The notes under the pieces are model-generated. The model was given only the letters and a program-made list of their open reading frames with translations. It was not told where the DNA came from and ran no database searches. This document shows positions 1 to 5,792 of a stretch of DNA of 8,609 bases, piece by piece. The stretch lies in NCBI GenBank assembly GCA_046758865.1, contig JBHIBD010000079.1, positions 1-8,609 of the forward strand, read 5' to 3'. This DNA comes from JBHIBD01 sp046758865 (GTDB lineage Bacteria > Planctomycetota > Brocadiia > Brocadiales > Bathyanammoxibiaceae). A program made the position numbers and the translations under genes. Numbering within the stretch: the stretch's first letter is position 1; every line of letters begins with the position of its first letter.

Positions 1-461
1 GGATAATGCCAGCGGTGCCCATAGTGTGGGTCCCCAGGGTAAGTATATAAATAGCTTTTCATTATCTCGACGCTTTCATCCTTATATTGGAGGCGATTGA
101 ATTTAAGCTCCGTCCAGGGGGCGAGGCCAGTCAGTTTTCCAGTTATTGTAACTTGTCCCTCTTCCTCTTCGGCCCTTTCTGCCAGTCTTACCGCCCTTAG
201 AATGCGGCCCTTATTATATCCTTCCATATAACCGTACACGTCTCGGGTGCCATCAGTGATTGTTAGATACAATCGGTTCCTCGTCCTGGCGTAGTAACGG
301 CCTTCTGTAAAACCACTTTCTTTTACCAGTCCGGAGAACGTTACAGTACTATCAAGATATAGCTCAGGAGTGGTAGCCAGCTCAGAGAGCGTCACTGCCC
401 TTTGGGGTGCTGCACAGCCAATGAAAAATGTCAGGGTAATAATTAGAAGCAACTTACTCAT
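1..461 (-). CDS. Putative outer-envelope lipoprotein, OB-fold-like (partial, 3' end off the left edge)
   Basis: The reading frame is open from an ATG at 461 to the window edge (153 whole codons), with no stop. The N-terminus is a clear type II signal peptide: a short basic n-region (MSK), a hydrophobic stretch, then the lipobox F-I-G-C with the lipidated Cys at residue 16. The following region (about residues 30-115) alternates short strands, with phrases such as TVTFSGLVKES, RLYLTITDG and GQVTITGKLTG, and resembles the small beta-barrel (OB-like) lipoproteins that carry a nucleic-acid-binding-like fold in the periplasm. That resemblance is only an impression from the strand pattern. An AGGAG lies about 13 nt before the ATG, which is rather far. 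The gene follows the S41 peptidase by 68 nt and has a possible promoter of its own in that gap. Function unknown. Confidence 0.75.
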   Translation of the reverse strand, partial: MSKLLLIITLTFFIGCAAPQRAVTLSELATTPELYLDSTVTFSGLVKESGFTEGRYYARTRNRLYLTITDGTRDVYGYMEGYNKGRILRAVRLAERAEEEEGQVTITGKLTGLAPWTELKFNRLQYKDESVEIMKSYLYTYPGDPHYGHRWHY

Positions 462-485
462 TTCGGATACTACTCTCCTGATAAT

Positions 486-514
486 ATTATACAAAGGATT
501 GTGCAGGTTTTTAA
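486..514 (-). promoter_or_regulatory. Possible sigma70 promoter for the lipoprotein gene
   Basis: On the minus strand a perfect -10 TATAAT (486-491) lies 17 nt downstream of TTAAAA (509-514), a 4/6 match to the -35 consensus. It sits in the 68-nt gap between the S41 stop and the lipoprotein start, so the lipoprotein could be transcribed independently. The region is AT-rich, so chance is possible. Confidence 0.4.
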
Positions 515-529
515 GGGGATGGAGGGGTA

Positions 530-1513
530 TTAACGGCCCTTTAGTAGGGATACGGCAGCCTCAAGCTGCTCTTTTTTGCCTTTGACTAGACGGTCAGGTG
601 CGATGCCCGAACCTTTGAGTGAGGAGCCGTCAACCAGTATATACTCCCCGGTGGTGAGTATTAACGTCTTCCTCGCGCCCAAGGGTATGACCTCTTGGAT
701 GGTGCCCTTGGCATAGCTTCTCTGGCCAACTACGAGAGCATTCCTATAGTGTCTGAGGGTTGCGGCGACTATCTCGGCGCTGCTGGCAGTAGAGGAATTT
801 ATAAGGACTGCTATCGGGAGATCGGTAGGGAGATTTGGCACGGTTTCGGCTTGAGAAAAGTGTTGGTTTCGTCCCTTTTGGTGCTCCTCTGTGAGCAGCA
901 GTTTTCCACCGGGCACAAGATTACCAAGCACATCGAGTGCACTCTGCAAAACACCTCCAGGGTTATTGCGCAGGTCGATTATTAGTCCATCCATACCCTC
1001 AAGGTCGTCCAGTGCCTTCTTGAAATCCGTGCCCGTCCTTCTACCGAAGAAATCTATCTTTATATAACCAATATTTTTCCCCAAAAATCTGGCCTCGGCA
1101 ATGGAGCCCTCTTCCCTGAGTCCGCGGATGAACTCCAGGGAGGACGGTTTGCGGTCCATGAGCATGCTCTCTTTATCCAGAGAACTAACCAAACCCTCGA
1201 GTGCGGCATCCACCAGGGCCTTTACACTAACCTCTTTTCCATTTCCAGTATGGTAAGACTCCTTGATGGTGCGGATGACCTTTTCTAACTCCATTACGTA
1301 TTTTGTCTCAGTGTCAGTAAACCCCTGGACCTGATGTGGCTCTCCGTAAGAGCTTCCCATAAGGAAAGGGATGGCAAGTAGAAGGGACAGCGATACTCTT
1401 ACTAGAAGGAGGTATATATAAATCGCGAAAATGTTTCTTAAAAAAATGTATGAAAGCTTGTGCCGCAGGCAGGCCCGGCCTCTGCCTGCCCGCCCTCCAA
1501 AAAGACGGGTCAA
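530..1513 (-). CDS. S41-family (C-terminal processing) serine peptidase without a PDZ domain, secreted
   Basis: The C-terminal half is a clear S41/tail-specific peptidase core: the strand GYIKIDFFG, then GLIIDLRNNPGG, then NSSTASSAEIVAA with the catalytic Ser, and QRSYAKGTIQ with the catalytic Lys exactly 25 residues later. This is the Ser-Lys spacing of CtpA/CtpB/Prc enzymes. Numbered from the TTG start these are about S244 and K269. Usual CtpA proteins have a PDZ domain between the N-terminal helices and the core. Here the helical segment ending in ALEGLVSSLDKES runs almost directly into the core, so the PDZ is missing. The start is uncertain. The frame is open up to an ATG at 1609, but that would overlap the cupredoxin gene by 74 nt and has no Shine-Dalgarno. 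The TTG at 1513 keeps the hydrophobic signal segment (IFAIYIYLLLV...). The ATG at 1360 would lose it. None has a good ribosome site, and a GC palindrome lies inside the N-terminal coding stretch. Likely role: periplasmic proteolysis, substrate unknown. Confidence 0.8.
   Translation of the reverse strand: MTRLFGGRAGRGRACLRHKLSYIFLRNIFAIYIYLLLVRVSLSLLLAIPFLMGSSYGEPHQVQGFTDTETKYVMELEKVIRTIKESYHTGNGKEVSVKALVDAALEGLVSSLDKESMLMDRKPSSLEFIRGLREEGSIAEARFLGKNIGYIKIDFFGRRTGTDFKKALDDLEGMDGLIIDLRNNPGGVLQSALDVLGNLVPGGKLLLTEEHQKGRNQHFSQAETVPNLPTDLPIAVLINSSTASSAEIVAATLRHYRNALVVGQRSYAKGTIQEVIPLGARKTLILTTGEYILVDGSSLKGSGIAPDRLVKGKKEQLEAAVSLLKGR
1465..1489. repeat. GC-rich palindrome at the cupredoxin/S41 junction
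   Basis: GCAGGCAG (1465-1472) and CTGCCTGC (1482-1489) are an exact inverted repeat around a GC-rich loop. Its composition differs sharply from the AT-rich flanks, and it looks like one of the small dispersed palindromes common in environmental bacterial genomes. It falls within the open frame of the S41 gene, where it would encode a Gly/Arg-rich stretch unlike the rest of the protein. Confidence 0.55.
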
Positions 1514-1535
1514 TTCTGCAGAATTGCGGACATTT

Positions 1536-2303
1536 TCAGAAATCCCTGCAAGATTGTCTCTTGTGAGAAAGATAAAAGTCCACCTCAAATTTTTTATTGG
1601 GTTCAACATTTACATCTATGCACAGGGCGGCGAGTTCTTCTCTATCAAAATCCTCGTGCCAGACGGCGAGTCTGTGGATGCCGGAAGGGATGTCCACAAT
1701 CTTGAAGCTACCATCCTCACCCGTTAAACAGTAATACGGGTTATCCCTGACCACTACCCATGCGGCCATTTCCTTGTGGATATCGCACCCAATTCGTACC
1801 ACTTCAACATAGTCGAACCTTTTCCGAATGGGTTTACCTGCTGATGGTATACCCTCATTAAATGACGCATTCTTAACAGAATAAGAGTGCAGGTTGTGCA
1901 TCTCAGGGTCGGTGTTTCTAAGCTCCACCGTACTACCCACGGGCACAATAAGAACATGCGGAACAAAGGCAACGCCCTTCTGGTCTATGAAAGGAGTTTT
2001 TTCTTCTAAAAACCTTGCGAAGGTTTTCCCCCGTTGCATACCCTTTATGTACACCACGGCGTCTTTGATGCCCACCGCAGCCGTATCTGACGAAAGAAAT
2101 CTGACCACGCCAGAGACGCTGCCGCCATCATCCACATAAATCTCATCATACTCTATGGGAATCTCTCTAGTAGGGGCAGTGGCCTCTTTCTTTAGGGTTG
2201 TGGCGTCGCCCTGCCGACCCTGGTGGGCCATGACAGCGGGACTCAAGACTAAAATGCCAACGACTGTCACCAAAGAGACGTACCTAAGACTCAAGATTGA
2301 CAT
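1536..2303 (-). CDS. Secreted cupredoxin (methylamine-utilisation / plastocyanin-like) with C-terminal carboxypeptidase-regulatory-like domain
   Basis: A 255-residue exported protein. It has a Sec signal peptide (residues 1-26, ending AVMA-H), a low-complexity linker, then a cupredoxin domain. The phrase FVPHVLIVPVGSTVELRNTDPEMHNLHS is typical of this family, and C173-x2-H176-x2-M179 (GCDIHKEM) completes a type 1 copper site with H136. The CxxHxxM spacing is that of the methylamine-utilisation-type cupredoxins, rather than CxxHxxxxM of plastocyanin. Residues about 190-245 (TGEDGSFKIVDIPSGIHRLAVWHE) form an Ig-like carboxypeptidase-regulatory domain, often fused to these proteins. The ATG at 2303 was chosen because it puts the signal peptide at the N-terminus. 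The frame stays open to a GTG at 2339, and neither start has a strong ribosome site. Probable role: periplasmic electron transfer or copper handling; partner unknown. The S41 gene follows in the same direction. Confidence 0.85.
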   Translation of the reverse strand: MSILSLRYVSLVTVVGILVLSPAVMAHQGRQGDATTLKKEATAPTREIPIEYDEIYVDDGGSVSGVVRFLSSDTAAVGIKDAVVYIKGMQRGKTFARFLEEKTPFIDQKGVAFVPHVLIVPVGSTVELRNTDPEMHNLHSYSVKNASFNEGIPSAGKPIRKRFDYVEVVRIGCDIHKEMAAWVVVRDNPYYCLTGEDGSFKIVDIPSGIHRLAVWHEDFDREELAALCIDVNVEPNKKFEVDFYLSHKRQSCRDF

Positions 2304-2377
2304 TTTTTGCACAATCACAATATTTTCCAAAATCTCCACCTACCTGAGAACTCCTACAAGTCTATACGGTACAATAT

Positions 2378-2451
2378 GTCATTCTGAGCGAAGCGAAGAA
2401 TCTCTTGTTTTCAGCCGAGATTCTTCGTTGCCTTCGACAACTCAGAATGAC
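2378..2451. repeat. Dispersed palindromic repeat, copy 1
   Basis: The left arm begins GTCATTCTGAGCGAAGCGAA and runs to AATCT. The right arm starts AGATTCTTCG and ends CTCAGAATGAC, so the ends are reverse complements and the element folds into a long imperfect hairpin. Related copies lie at 2584-2718 and 8109-8177. This type is known as a widespread non-coding repeat in many environmental genomes. Confidence 0.8.
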
Positions 2452-2472
2452 GCTTTGCAGAGTTCTCTACTT

Positions 2473-2501
2473 GTATGGCGGGGCCAGAAGCCCCGCCATA
2501 C
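2473..2501. repeat. Perfect 12-bp inverted repeat (hairpin)
   Basis: GTATGGCGGGGC (2473-2484) and GCCCCGCCATAC (2490-2501) are exact reverse complements around the 5-nt loop CAGAA. No T-run follows on either strand, so it is more likely a REP-like palindrome than an intrinsic terminator. It could still act as an mRNA 3' stabiliser. Confidence 0.8.
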
Positions 2502-2583
2502 CCAACAAGAGTAGAGACGCACAATCAGTCAGCCCGTCTCTCCGGATTGAGACTTCTTCAAAAGTTGTTCAAATGTCCTGTAT

Positions 2584-2718
2584 CATTCTGAGCGAAGCGA
2601 AAAATCTAGTCTCTTAGAGATCTGCGCCAGAGGCGCATCCGCCTATGGTGTCCTTAGCCTTCGGCGACGGAACACCTATGGCGTGACTTCAGTCGTTTCA
2701 CTCCCTCAGAACGACAAT
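2584..2718. repeat. Dispersed palindromic repeat, copy 2, enlarged by an internal palindrome
   Basis: The left arm (CATTCTGAGCGAAGCGAA followed by AAATCT) and the right arm (CGTTTCACTCCCTCAGAACGA, ending near CAATTG) match the family of copies 1 and 3. Here they are about 60 bp further apart. The extra middle carries TGCGCC/GGCGCA and a pair of CCTATGG segments 3' of it, so it appears to be a nested second repeat. Confidence 0.65.
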
Positions 2719-2731
2719 TGAGAGGTTTCGA

Positions 2732-3919
2732 TTAATGACAGTAGTTATAACCTCCCAAGATGGTCACTGCCCATGGGCTGTGCCCCACATTGGGAATAAC
2801 CGAAACCCTGTCAGTCGTCCCATCTATCACATAAATAGAGTTGGTGGTCGAGCAGGCCAGATAGATCTTTTCCCCCGCGGGGTCGGTGGAGGCCGTCTCC
2901 AGCATCATCTGATAGCCCAGTTTCAGCCGCTTTATCTCCCTCATCTTCTCCATGTCGTACACGGTTACGGCGCCCTCTTCGCTACAAATAGCGTAGGCCT
3001 TTTCGCCACCGTTAACGAAGTTAATGCCGGTCATCCCCGCCCCTCCCCTCAGGGTAGCGATGACCTTATTGGCCTCCGTGCTTATGACGCTGATAGTCTC
3101 ATCACCATTATTGGGAACCAGCATAAGCCTGCCGTCAGGTGAAGAGTAGGCACGCCAGGGCTCCGTCCCCACCATGATATTGGTTACCACGCTGTCTGTG
3201 CTCGTATCAATTACCGCCACCATTCCGGAATCGCCGTCGGCAGCGTATGCGTATCTGCCATCAGGTGTGAGGGTTACATTGGCTACACCCTTTATCTCTG
3301 TGAGGTATCTGTCGGGGTTAAGCGCAGCAACCTTAAAGTCGCCCCCTACGGCAATTCGTTTAATAAGGCGATGGGTCTTTGTATCCACCACTCCCACCTC
3401 GTGGGCGCCGAAGTTGGCAATATAGGCCTTTGAGCCGTCGGGTGAGAAGGTAACGCCGTGCGGCTCGGCAAAACCCTCGATTCGGGCCACTTCTTTGAAG
3501 GTGATGAGGTCTACAGCAGATACCGTGCCCCCCTCAATATTGCCTATGTAGGCAAGCCTGGAATCGGGGGAGATATTAAAGTGCTCCGGGTTCAGCCCCA
3601 CGTCCAGCTTGGCCAACATCTCACCGGAGGCCACATCAAAGACCATCAGGTCGTTTCTCTTGGTACCCGGCACCACCAGCTTTTTCCCGTCAGGTGTGAG
3701 CATAGACATATGAGGCGCACACCACGGACCCGCCTCAAAACGGCTGACCAGCATGTTGGTTGCGGTGTCTATTGCGACAACATCGTTACTATCCCTATTA
3801 GTAACAAAAACGATAGAGCTCATGTCCCGTCCTGAGAGTGATGCGGCATTTACCTCTGTATAAGGAGAGGATGTCGCCACTGCTGCAAGAAGGGCAACCA
3901 CTGCAAAAAATTTTGCCAT
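2732..3919 (-). CDS. Secreted YVTN-family beta-propeller (YncE / cytochrome d1-like fold, BtuG-like architecture)
   Basis: A 395-residue protein: a Sec signal peptide (about residues 1-26, VNA-A) without a lipobox Cys, then repeated 40-45-residue blades. Strand pairs recur at about 36-40, 80-85, 121-126, 163-169, 221-227, 263-269, 306-312 and 350-356, with SPDG/TPDG turns, giving a seven-bladed propeller closed by the last segment. Blades 2-4 carry a His at the equivalent position (H70, H113, H154 in the CAPHMS, PEHFN and EPHGV phrases), and the closing segment has H380. The ATG at 3919 was preferred over one at 3925 because the AAAGGAGG (3927-3934) then lies 7 nt away. The gene starts 20 nt after the porin stop, so it shares the B12-riboswitch transcript. 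Known relatives include heme d1 and metal-linked propellers, and Bacteroides BtuG binds cobalamin with a propeller. A corrinoid-binding role here is inferred only from the riboswitches. Confidence 0.85.
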   Translation of the reverse strand: MAKFFAVVALLAAVATSSPYTEVNAASLSGRDMSSIVFVTNRDSNDVVAIDTATNMLVSRFEAGPWCAPHMSMLTPDGKKLVVPGTKRNDLMVFDVASGEMLAKLDVGLNPEHFNISPDSRLAYIGNIEGGTVSAVDLITFKEVARIEGFAEPHGVTFSPDGSKAYIANFGAHEVGVVDTKTHRLIKRIAVGGDFKVAALNPDRYLTEIKGVANVTLTPDGRYAYAADGDSGMVAVIDTSTDSVVTNIMVGTEPWRAYSSPDGRLMLVPNNGDETISVISTEANKVIATLRGGAGMTGINFVNGGEKAYAICSEEGAVTVYDMEKMREIKRLKLGYQMMLETASTDPAGEKIYLACSTTNSIYVIDGTTDRVSVIPNVGHSPWAVTILGGYNYCH

Positions 3920-3939
3920 AATCATACCTCCTTTTGATG

Positions 3940-5451
3940 TTAGAAATCCATCTGAACTCTAAGTCCGAATGTAGTAAGGTAATCCTCGTCCACAGGGTCA
4001 TCGCTGGCAGAGTTGAAGACTACCTGCGAGTTAAGTGTAAGGTTCATATGGTCAGTAAGAAAGAAACTATAATAGGCCTCCGCTAGGTCCTCCTTTTCAT
4101 CATCACGGGCCTTCTGTTGGGAGAAGGCCAGGGCAGTGTGGTCGTACCTCCTGGATGAAAACGGCGACCTCAACCCAAGGCCCAGGCTCCATGCCCACTC
4201 CCCCTCACCAGGCGCTGTATGACCAGTGATGCCATATCTGCCAAATGCAGTGAGCCTCTGGGTAAGCTGCTGGTCGAGACTCAACCCAACGGCACGGCTG
4301 CGGGTGTCACCATTGTATCTGCCCCACAGCCTGTAATTTCCCCCAAGACCAAAGAAGAATCGCGGGGCATAGTAGTCTACCTCAGCTATCCCATAGACCT
4401 TGTCGGTTACGGCAGTGCCTGAGTTATCGGCGCTCTGAAGCCCAATACCGAAGCTGTAGCCCTTTTTTGTGTCAAAGTAGCCAACCAGCCCAGGGCCGTT
4501 ATCAGGGGGTGAGAGGACGAGGTTGTTGACAAAGGCACTGGAGAAGAACTGGGTAGTCTCGTCGTTGGCCATCGTATTCATGTCGAAGTAATTGGTGAGG
4601 TCTATCTTTCCCGCTACTAGACGGAGCCTGTCCTGCGCAAATATAGACTGTAGCCAGGCCTCCCTGACGCTCACCCTGTCCACCCCATCCGTGTCCTGGG
4701 TAGAGCCCCTGGAGGCGTCGTCGTCGAGGCCCGAGGCAGTACTCGAAAAGATGTCCGGACCGCTGCCCCCGATGGCCTCAAGGTCCAGGAAGAGGGTAGA
4801 GTTGAACATGGGCCTGTGGAGGAAGAAGAGGTCAAAAGACCCCTGGGTAGATGCAGTATCCTTTTTGTCGCTGTTTATTGACTGCTGCACTATCCCCGTT
4901 GCACTCATGCCCACGGCCACTCGCTTCTTAAACTCCTCCTCCAGCATGCTCCCTATTAGGTCGGAGATGCTCTCCTTGCGGGCGTATTTAAACTTCCTGT
5001 AGGCCAATCTCTTTGTCTGAGGCAAGCCGTCAATTTCGCACTTGTTGCCGGGACCCGGGTGGTCATAGATGTGCCCCTCGGGGCAGACCCATTCCCAGAC
5101 CTTTTTTATCTCCTCAACGGGCTCAAGGAGGAACATCTTCCCCGCCATCTCCTCAAGTCTCTTGATGCGTCTTTCAAGGCGCTCCTTCTTTGCAGGAGGG
5201 AGTGCGGCTGGTACCTCTTCTTCCGCCCTTGCCATCTCTGGTGTGGGAACAGTGCCGCGGAACCCCTCCAGCTCCGACTCCATCATCATCATCTTTTCTT
5301 TGTTTTTATTCATCTGGGCCTTCAGGTTGTCTTGCTCGGCCTTCAAGGTCTCTAGCTGCTCCATCAAGTACTGGAGTTGGGATTCTTCCGTGGCCAAGGC
5401 CGTGCCGGAAGAAATAAGCAAAGAAATTAAACAGCAGAAGATATATTTCAT
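3940..5451 (-). CDS. OprB-like outer-membrane porin with N-terminal coiled coil and Cys/His motif
   Basis: 503 residues. Signal peptide 1-20 (ALA-T). Coiled coil about 24-64, rich in Gln, Lys, Glu and Met. A second charged helix lies about 86-104. A small metal-site-like segment follows, C123-PEG-H127 ... H131 ... C138. The barrel runs from about 175 to the end. The stretch about 263-325 (REAWLQ, RLVAGKIDLTNYFDMN, NDETTQFFSSAFVNN) is typical of OprB/carbohydrate-selective-type porins, and the chain ends in LRVQMDF, the terminal Phe and alternating pattern that outer-membrane barrels use for Bam-dependent assembly. AAAGGAGG lies 7 nt before the ATG and can be hidden in a hairpin. This is the first gene after two cobalamin riboswitches, so the substrate may be a corrinoid or cobalt. 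This is an inference: OprB relatives mostly carry sugars. No plug domain or TonB box is visible, so it is not a BtuB. Confidence 0.85.
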   Translation of the reverse strand: MKYIFCCLISLLISSGTALATEESQLQYLMEQLETLKAEQDNLKAQMNKNKEKMMMMESELEGFRGTVPTPEMARAEEEVPAALPPAKKERLERRIKRLEEMAGKMFLLEPVEEIKKVWEWVCPEGHIYDHPGPGNKCEIDGLPQTKRLAYRKFKYARKESISDLIGSMLEEEFKKRVAVGMSATGIVQQSINSDKKDTASTQGSFDLFFLHRPMFNSTLFLDLEAIGGSGPDIFSSTASGLDDDASRGSTQDTDGVDRVSVREAWLQSIFAQDRLRLVAGKIDLTNYFDMNTMANDETTQFFSSAFVNNLVLSPPDNGPGLVGYFDTKKGYSFGIGLQSADNSGTAVTDKVYGIAEVDYYAPRFFFGLGGNYRLWGRYNGDTRSRAVGLSLDQQLTQRLTAFGRYGITGHTAPGEGEWAWSLGLGLRSPFSSRRYDHTALAFSQQKARDDEKEDLAEAYYSFFLTDHMNLTLNSQVVFNSASDDPVDEDYLTTFGLRVQMDF

Positions 5452-5454
5452 GAC

Positions 5455-5485
5455 TTATCCTCCTTTCCCCTCGGAAATGGGATAA
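5455..5485 (-). promoter_or_regulatory. Ribosome-site-sequestering hairpin before the porin
   Basis: On the minus-strand RNA, TTATCC (5480-5485) pairs perfectly with GGATAA (5455-5460), and TTTCC (5473-5477 complement) pairs with GGAAA (5464-5468 complement) around a 4-nt loop. The Shine-Dalgarno AGGAGG (5459-5464) lies in the 3' arm and the internal loop, so it is masked when the hairpin forms. No T-run follows, so this is a translational expression platform for the riboswitch directly upstream. Confidence 0.7.
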
Positions 5486-5491
5486 TTTTGC

Positions 5492-5641
5492 GTGCAAGAT
5501 AGGTCTCCTGGCTCACGGCTCGTCCTACTCCCTGTGCCTTCCCATTCGCCACGAGCGAACAGTGGCCTACATACAGGTTTCGTCCCCGTTACAGTTGCGG
5601 GGCAGCGGCAGATTTGGACTGCCTTCCCTTACACCTTGCAC
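5492..5641 (-). promoter_or_regulatory. Cobalamin riboswitch, proximal copy
   Basis: Read on the minus strand it holds the conserved elements in order: the closing stem CTTGCAC (5635-5641) pairing with GTGCAAG (5492-5498), AAGGGAAGGC, GCCGCTGCCCCGCAACTGTA, GCCACTG (5560-5566), GGGAAGGC, and the B12 box GAGCCAGGAGACC (5502-5514). This is a near-consensus AdoCbl-type aptamer. It is followed by the hairpin over the porin ribosome site, so bound cobalamin should block porin translation. Confidence 0.95.
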
Positions 5642-5646
5642 AAAAC

Positions 5647-5754
5647 CTAGTTTTTAATTAATTTATGTCCCCGGTTTTCCTCCCAATAAAAAAACCCGCA
5701 TCTCCTCTCTGTGTAATAGATGAGAAGAGGATACGGGTAAATTCGCATGTACAC
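5647..5754 (-). CDS. Putative 35-codon leader ORF between the two riboswitches, overlapping the terminator
   Basis: An exact AAGGAGG (5761-5767) stands 6 nt before a GTG (5754), with an in-frame ATG two codons later (5748). The frame reads on for 35 codons to a TAG at 5647-5649. The peptide (beginning (V/M)YMRIYPYPLL, with many Tyr, Phe and Arg) resembles no known family. Its codons 6-22 cover the terminator stem and T-run, so a translating ribosome would open the terminator. The ribosome site is itself inside a hairpin (5753-5790). It may be a regulatory leader, a remnant of a former gene start, or a chance frame behind a decayed riboswitch platform. Confidence 0.35.
   Translation of the reverse strand: MYMRIYPYPLLIYYTERRCGFFYWEENRGHKLIKN
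5688..5738 (-). terminator. Intrinsic terminator behind the distal cobalamin riboswitch
   Basis: On the minus strand the arm ACCCGTATCCTCT pairs, with small bulges, to AGAGGAGATGCGGGT and is followed directly by seven T (5688-5694). It lies about 55 nt after the distal riboswitch and before the proximal one. It fits the transcriptional expression platform of the distal riboswitch. Confidence 0.8.
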
Positions 5755-5790
5755 TTCAAGCCTCCTTGACCACGAGGAACACTATGAAGT
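5753..5790 (-). promoter_or_regulatory. Hairpin masking the leader-ORF ribosome site
   Basis: ACTTCA (5785-5790 on the minus strand) pairs with TGAAGT (5753-5758), and an inner CCTC can pair with GAGG, enclosing AAGGAGG and ending on the GTG start. It starts right after the distal aptamer, where a translational platform would be expected. Confidence 0.4.
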
Positions 5791-5792
5791 TT

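Larger units (their letters stand above)
2304..2731. other. Gene-free 428-bp region made of palindromic repeats
   Basis: No convincing gene lies between the beta-propeller stop and the cupredoxin start. The region is mostly three stacked palindromic elements (2378-2451, 2473-2501, 2584-2718). Downstream of the propeller on the minus strand there is also a perfect small hairpin, TGCGCC/GGCGCA (2623-2637), but no clean stem plus T-run, so no standard intrinsic terminator could be named. The short frames here are translations of the repeats. Confidence 0.7.

Noticed and set aside
370..585. Plus-strand 71-codon frame
   Set aside because: It lies antisense to the lipoprotein start and the S41 end, has no ribosome site and no family-like sequence.
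695..985. Plus-strand 96-codon frame
   Set aside because: It is wholly antisense to the conserved S41 core, which carries the real motifs.
1431..1727. Plus-strand frame with an AAGGAGG upstream (near 1406)
   Set aside because: The spacing to the ATG is about 18 nt, too far, and the frame is antisense to two supported genes and runs through the GC palindrome.
2473..2501. Intrinsic terminator of the porin/propeller operon
   Set aside because: The stem is perfect, but neither strand has a T-run after it; kept only as a repeat.
2155..2617. Two plus-strand frames in the repeat region
   Set aside because: They are antisense to the cupredoxin signal peptide or translate the palindromic repeats; no ribosome site or protein-like composition.
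2378..2718. CRISPR array
   Set aside because: The repeats are inverted, of unequal spacing, and not separated by unique spacers of constant length.
4592..5485. Several long plus-strand frames opposite the porin
   Set aside because: The porin frame has a signal peptide, ribosome site, riboswitches and terminal Phe; the opposite frames have none of these.
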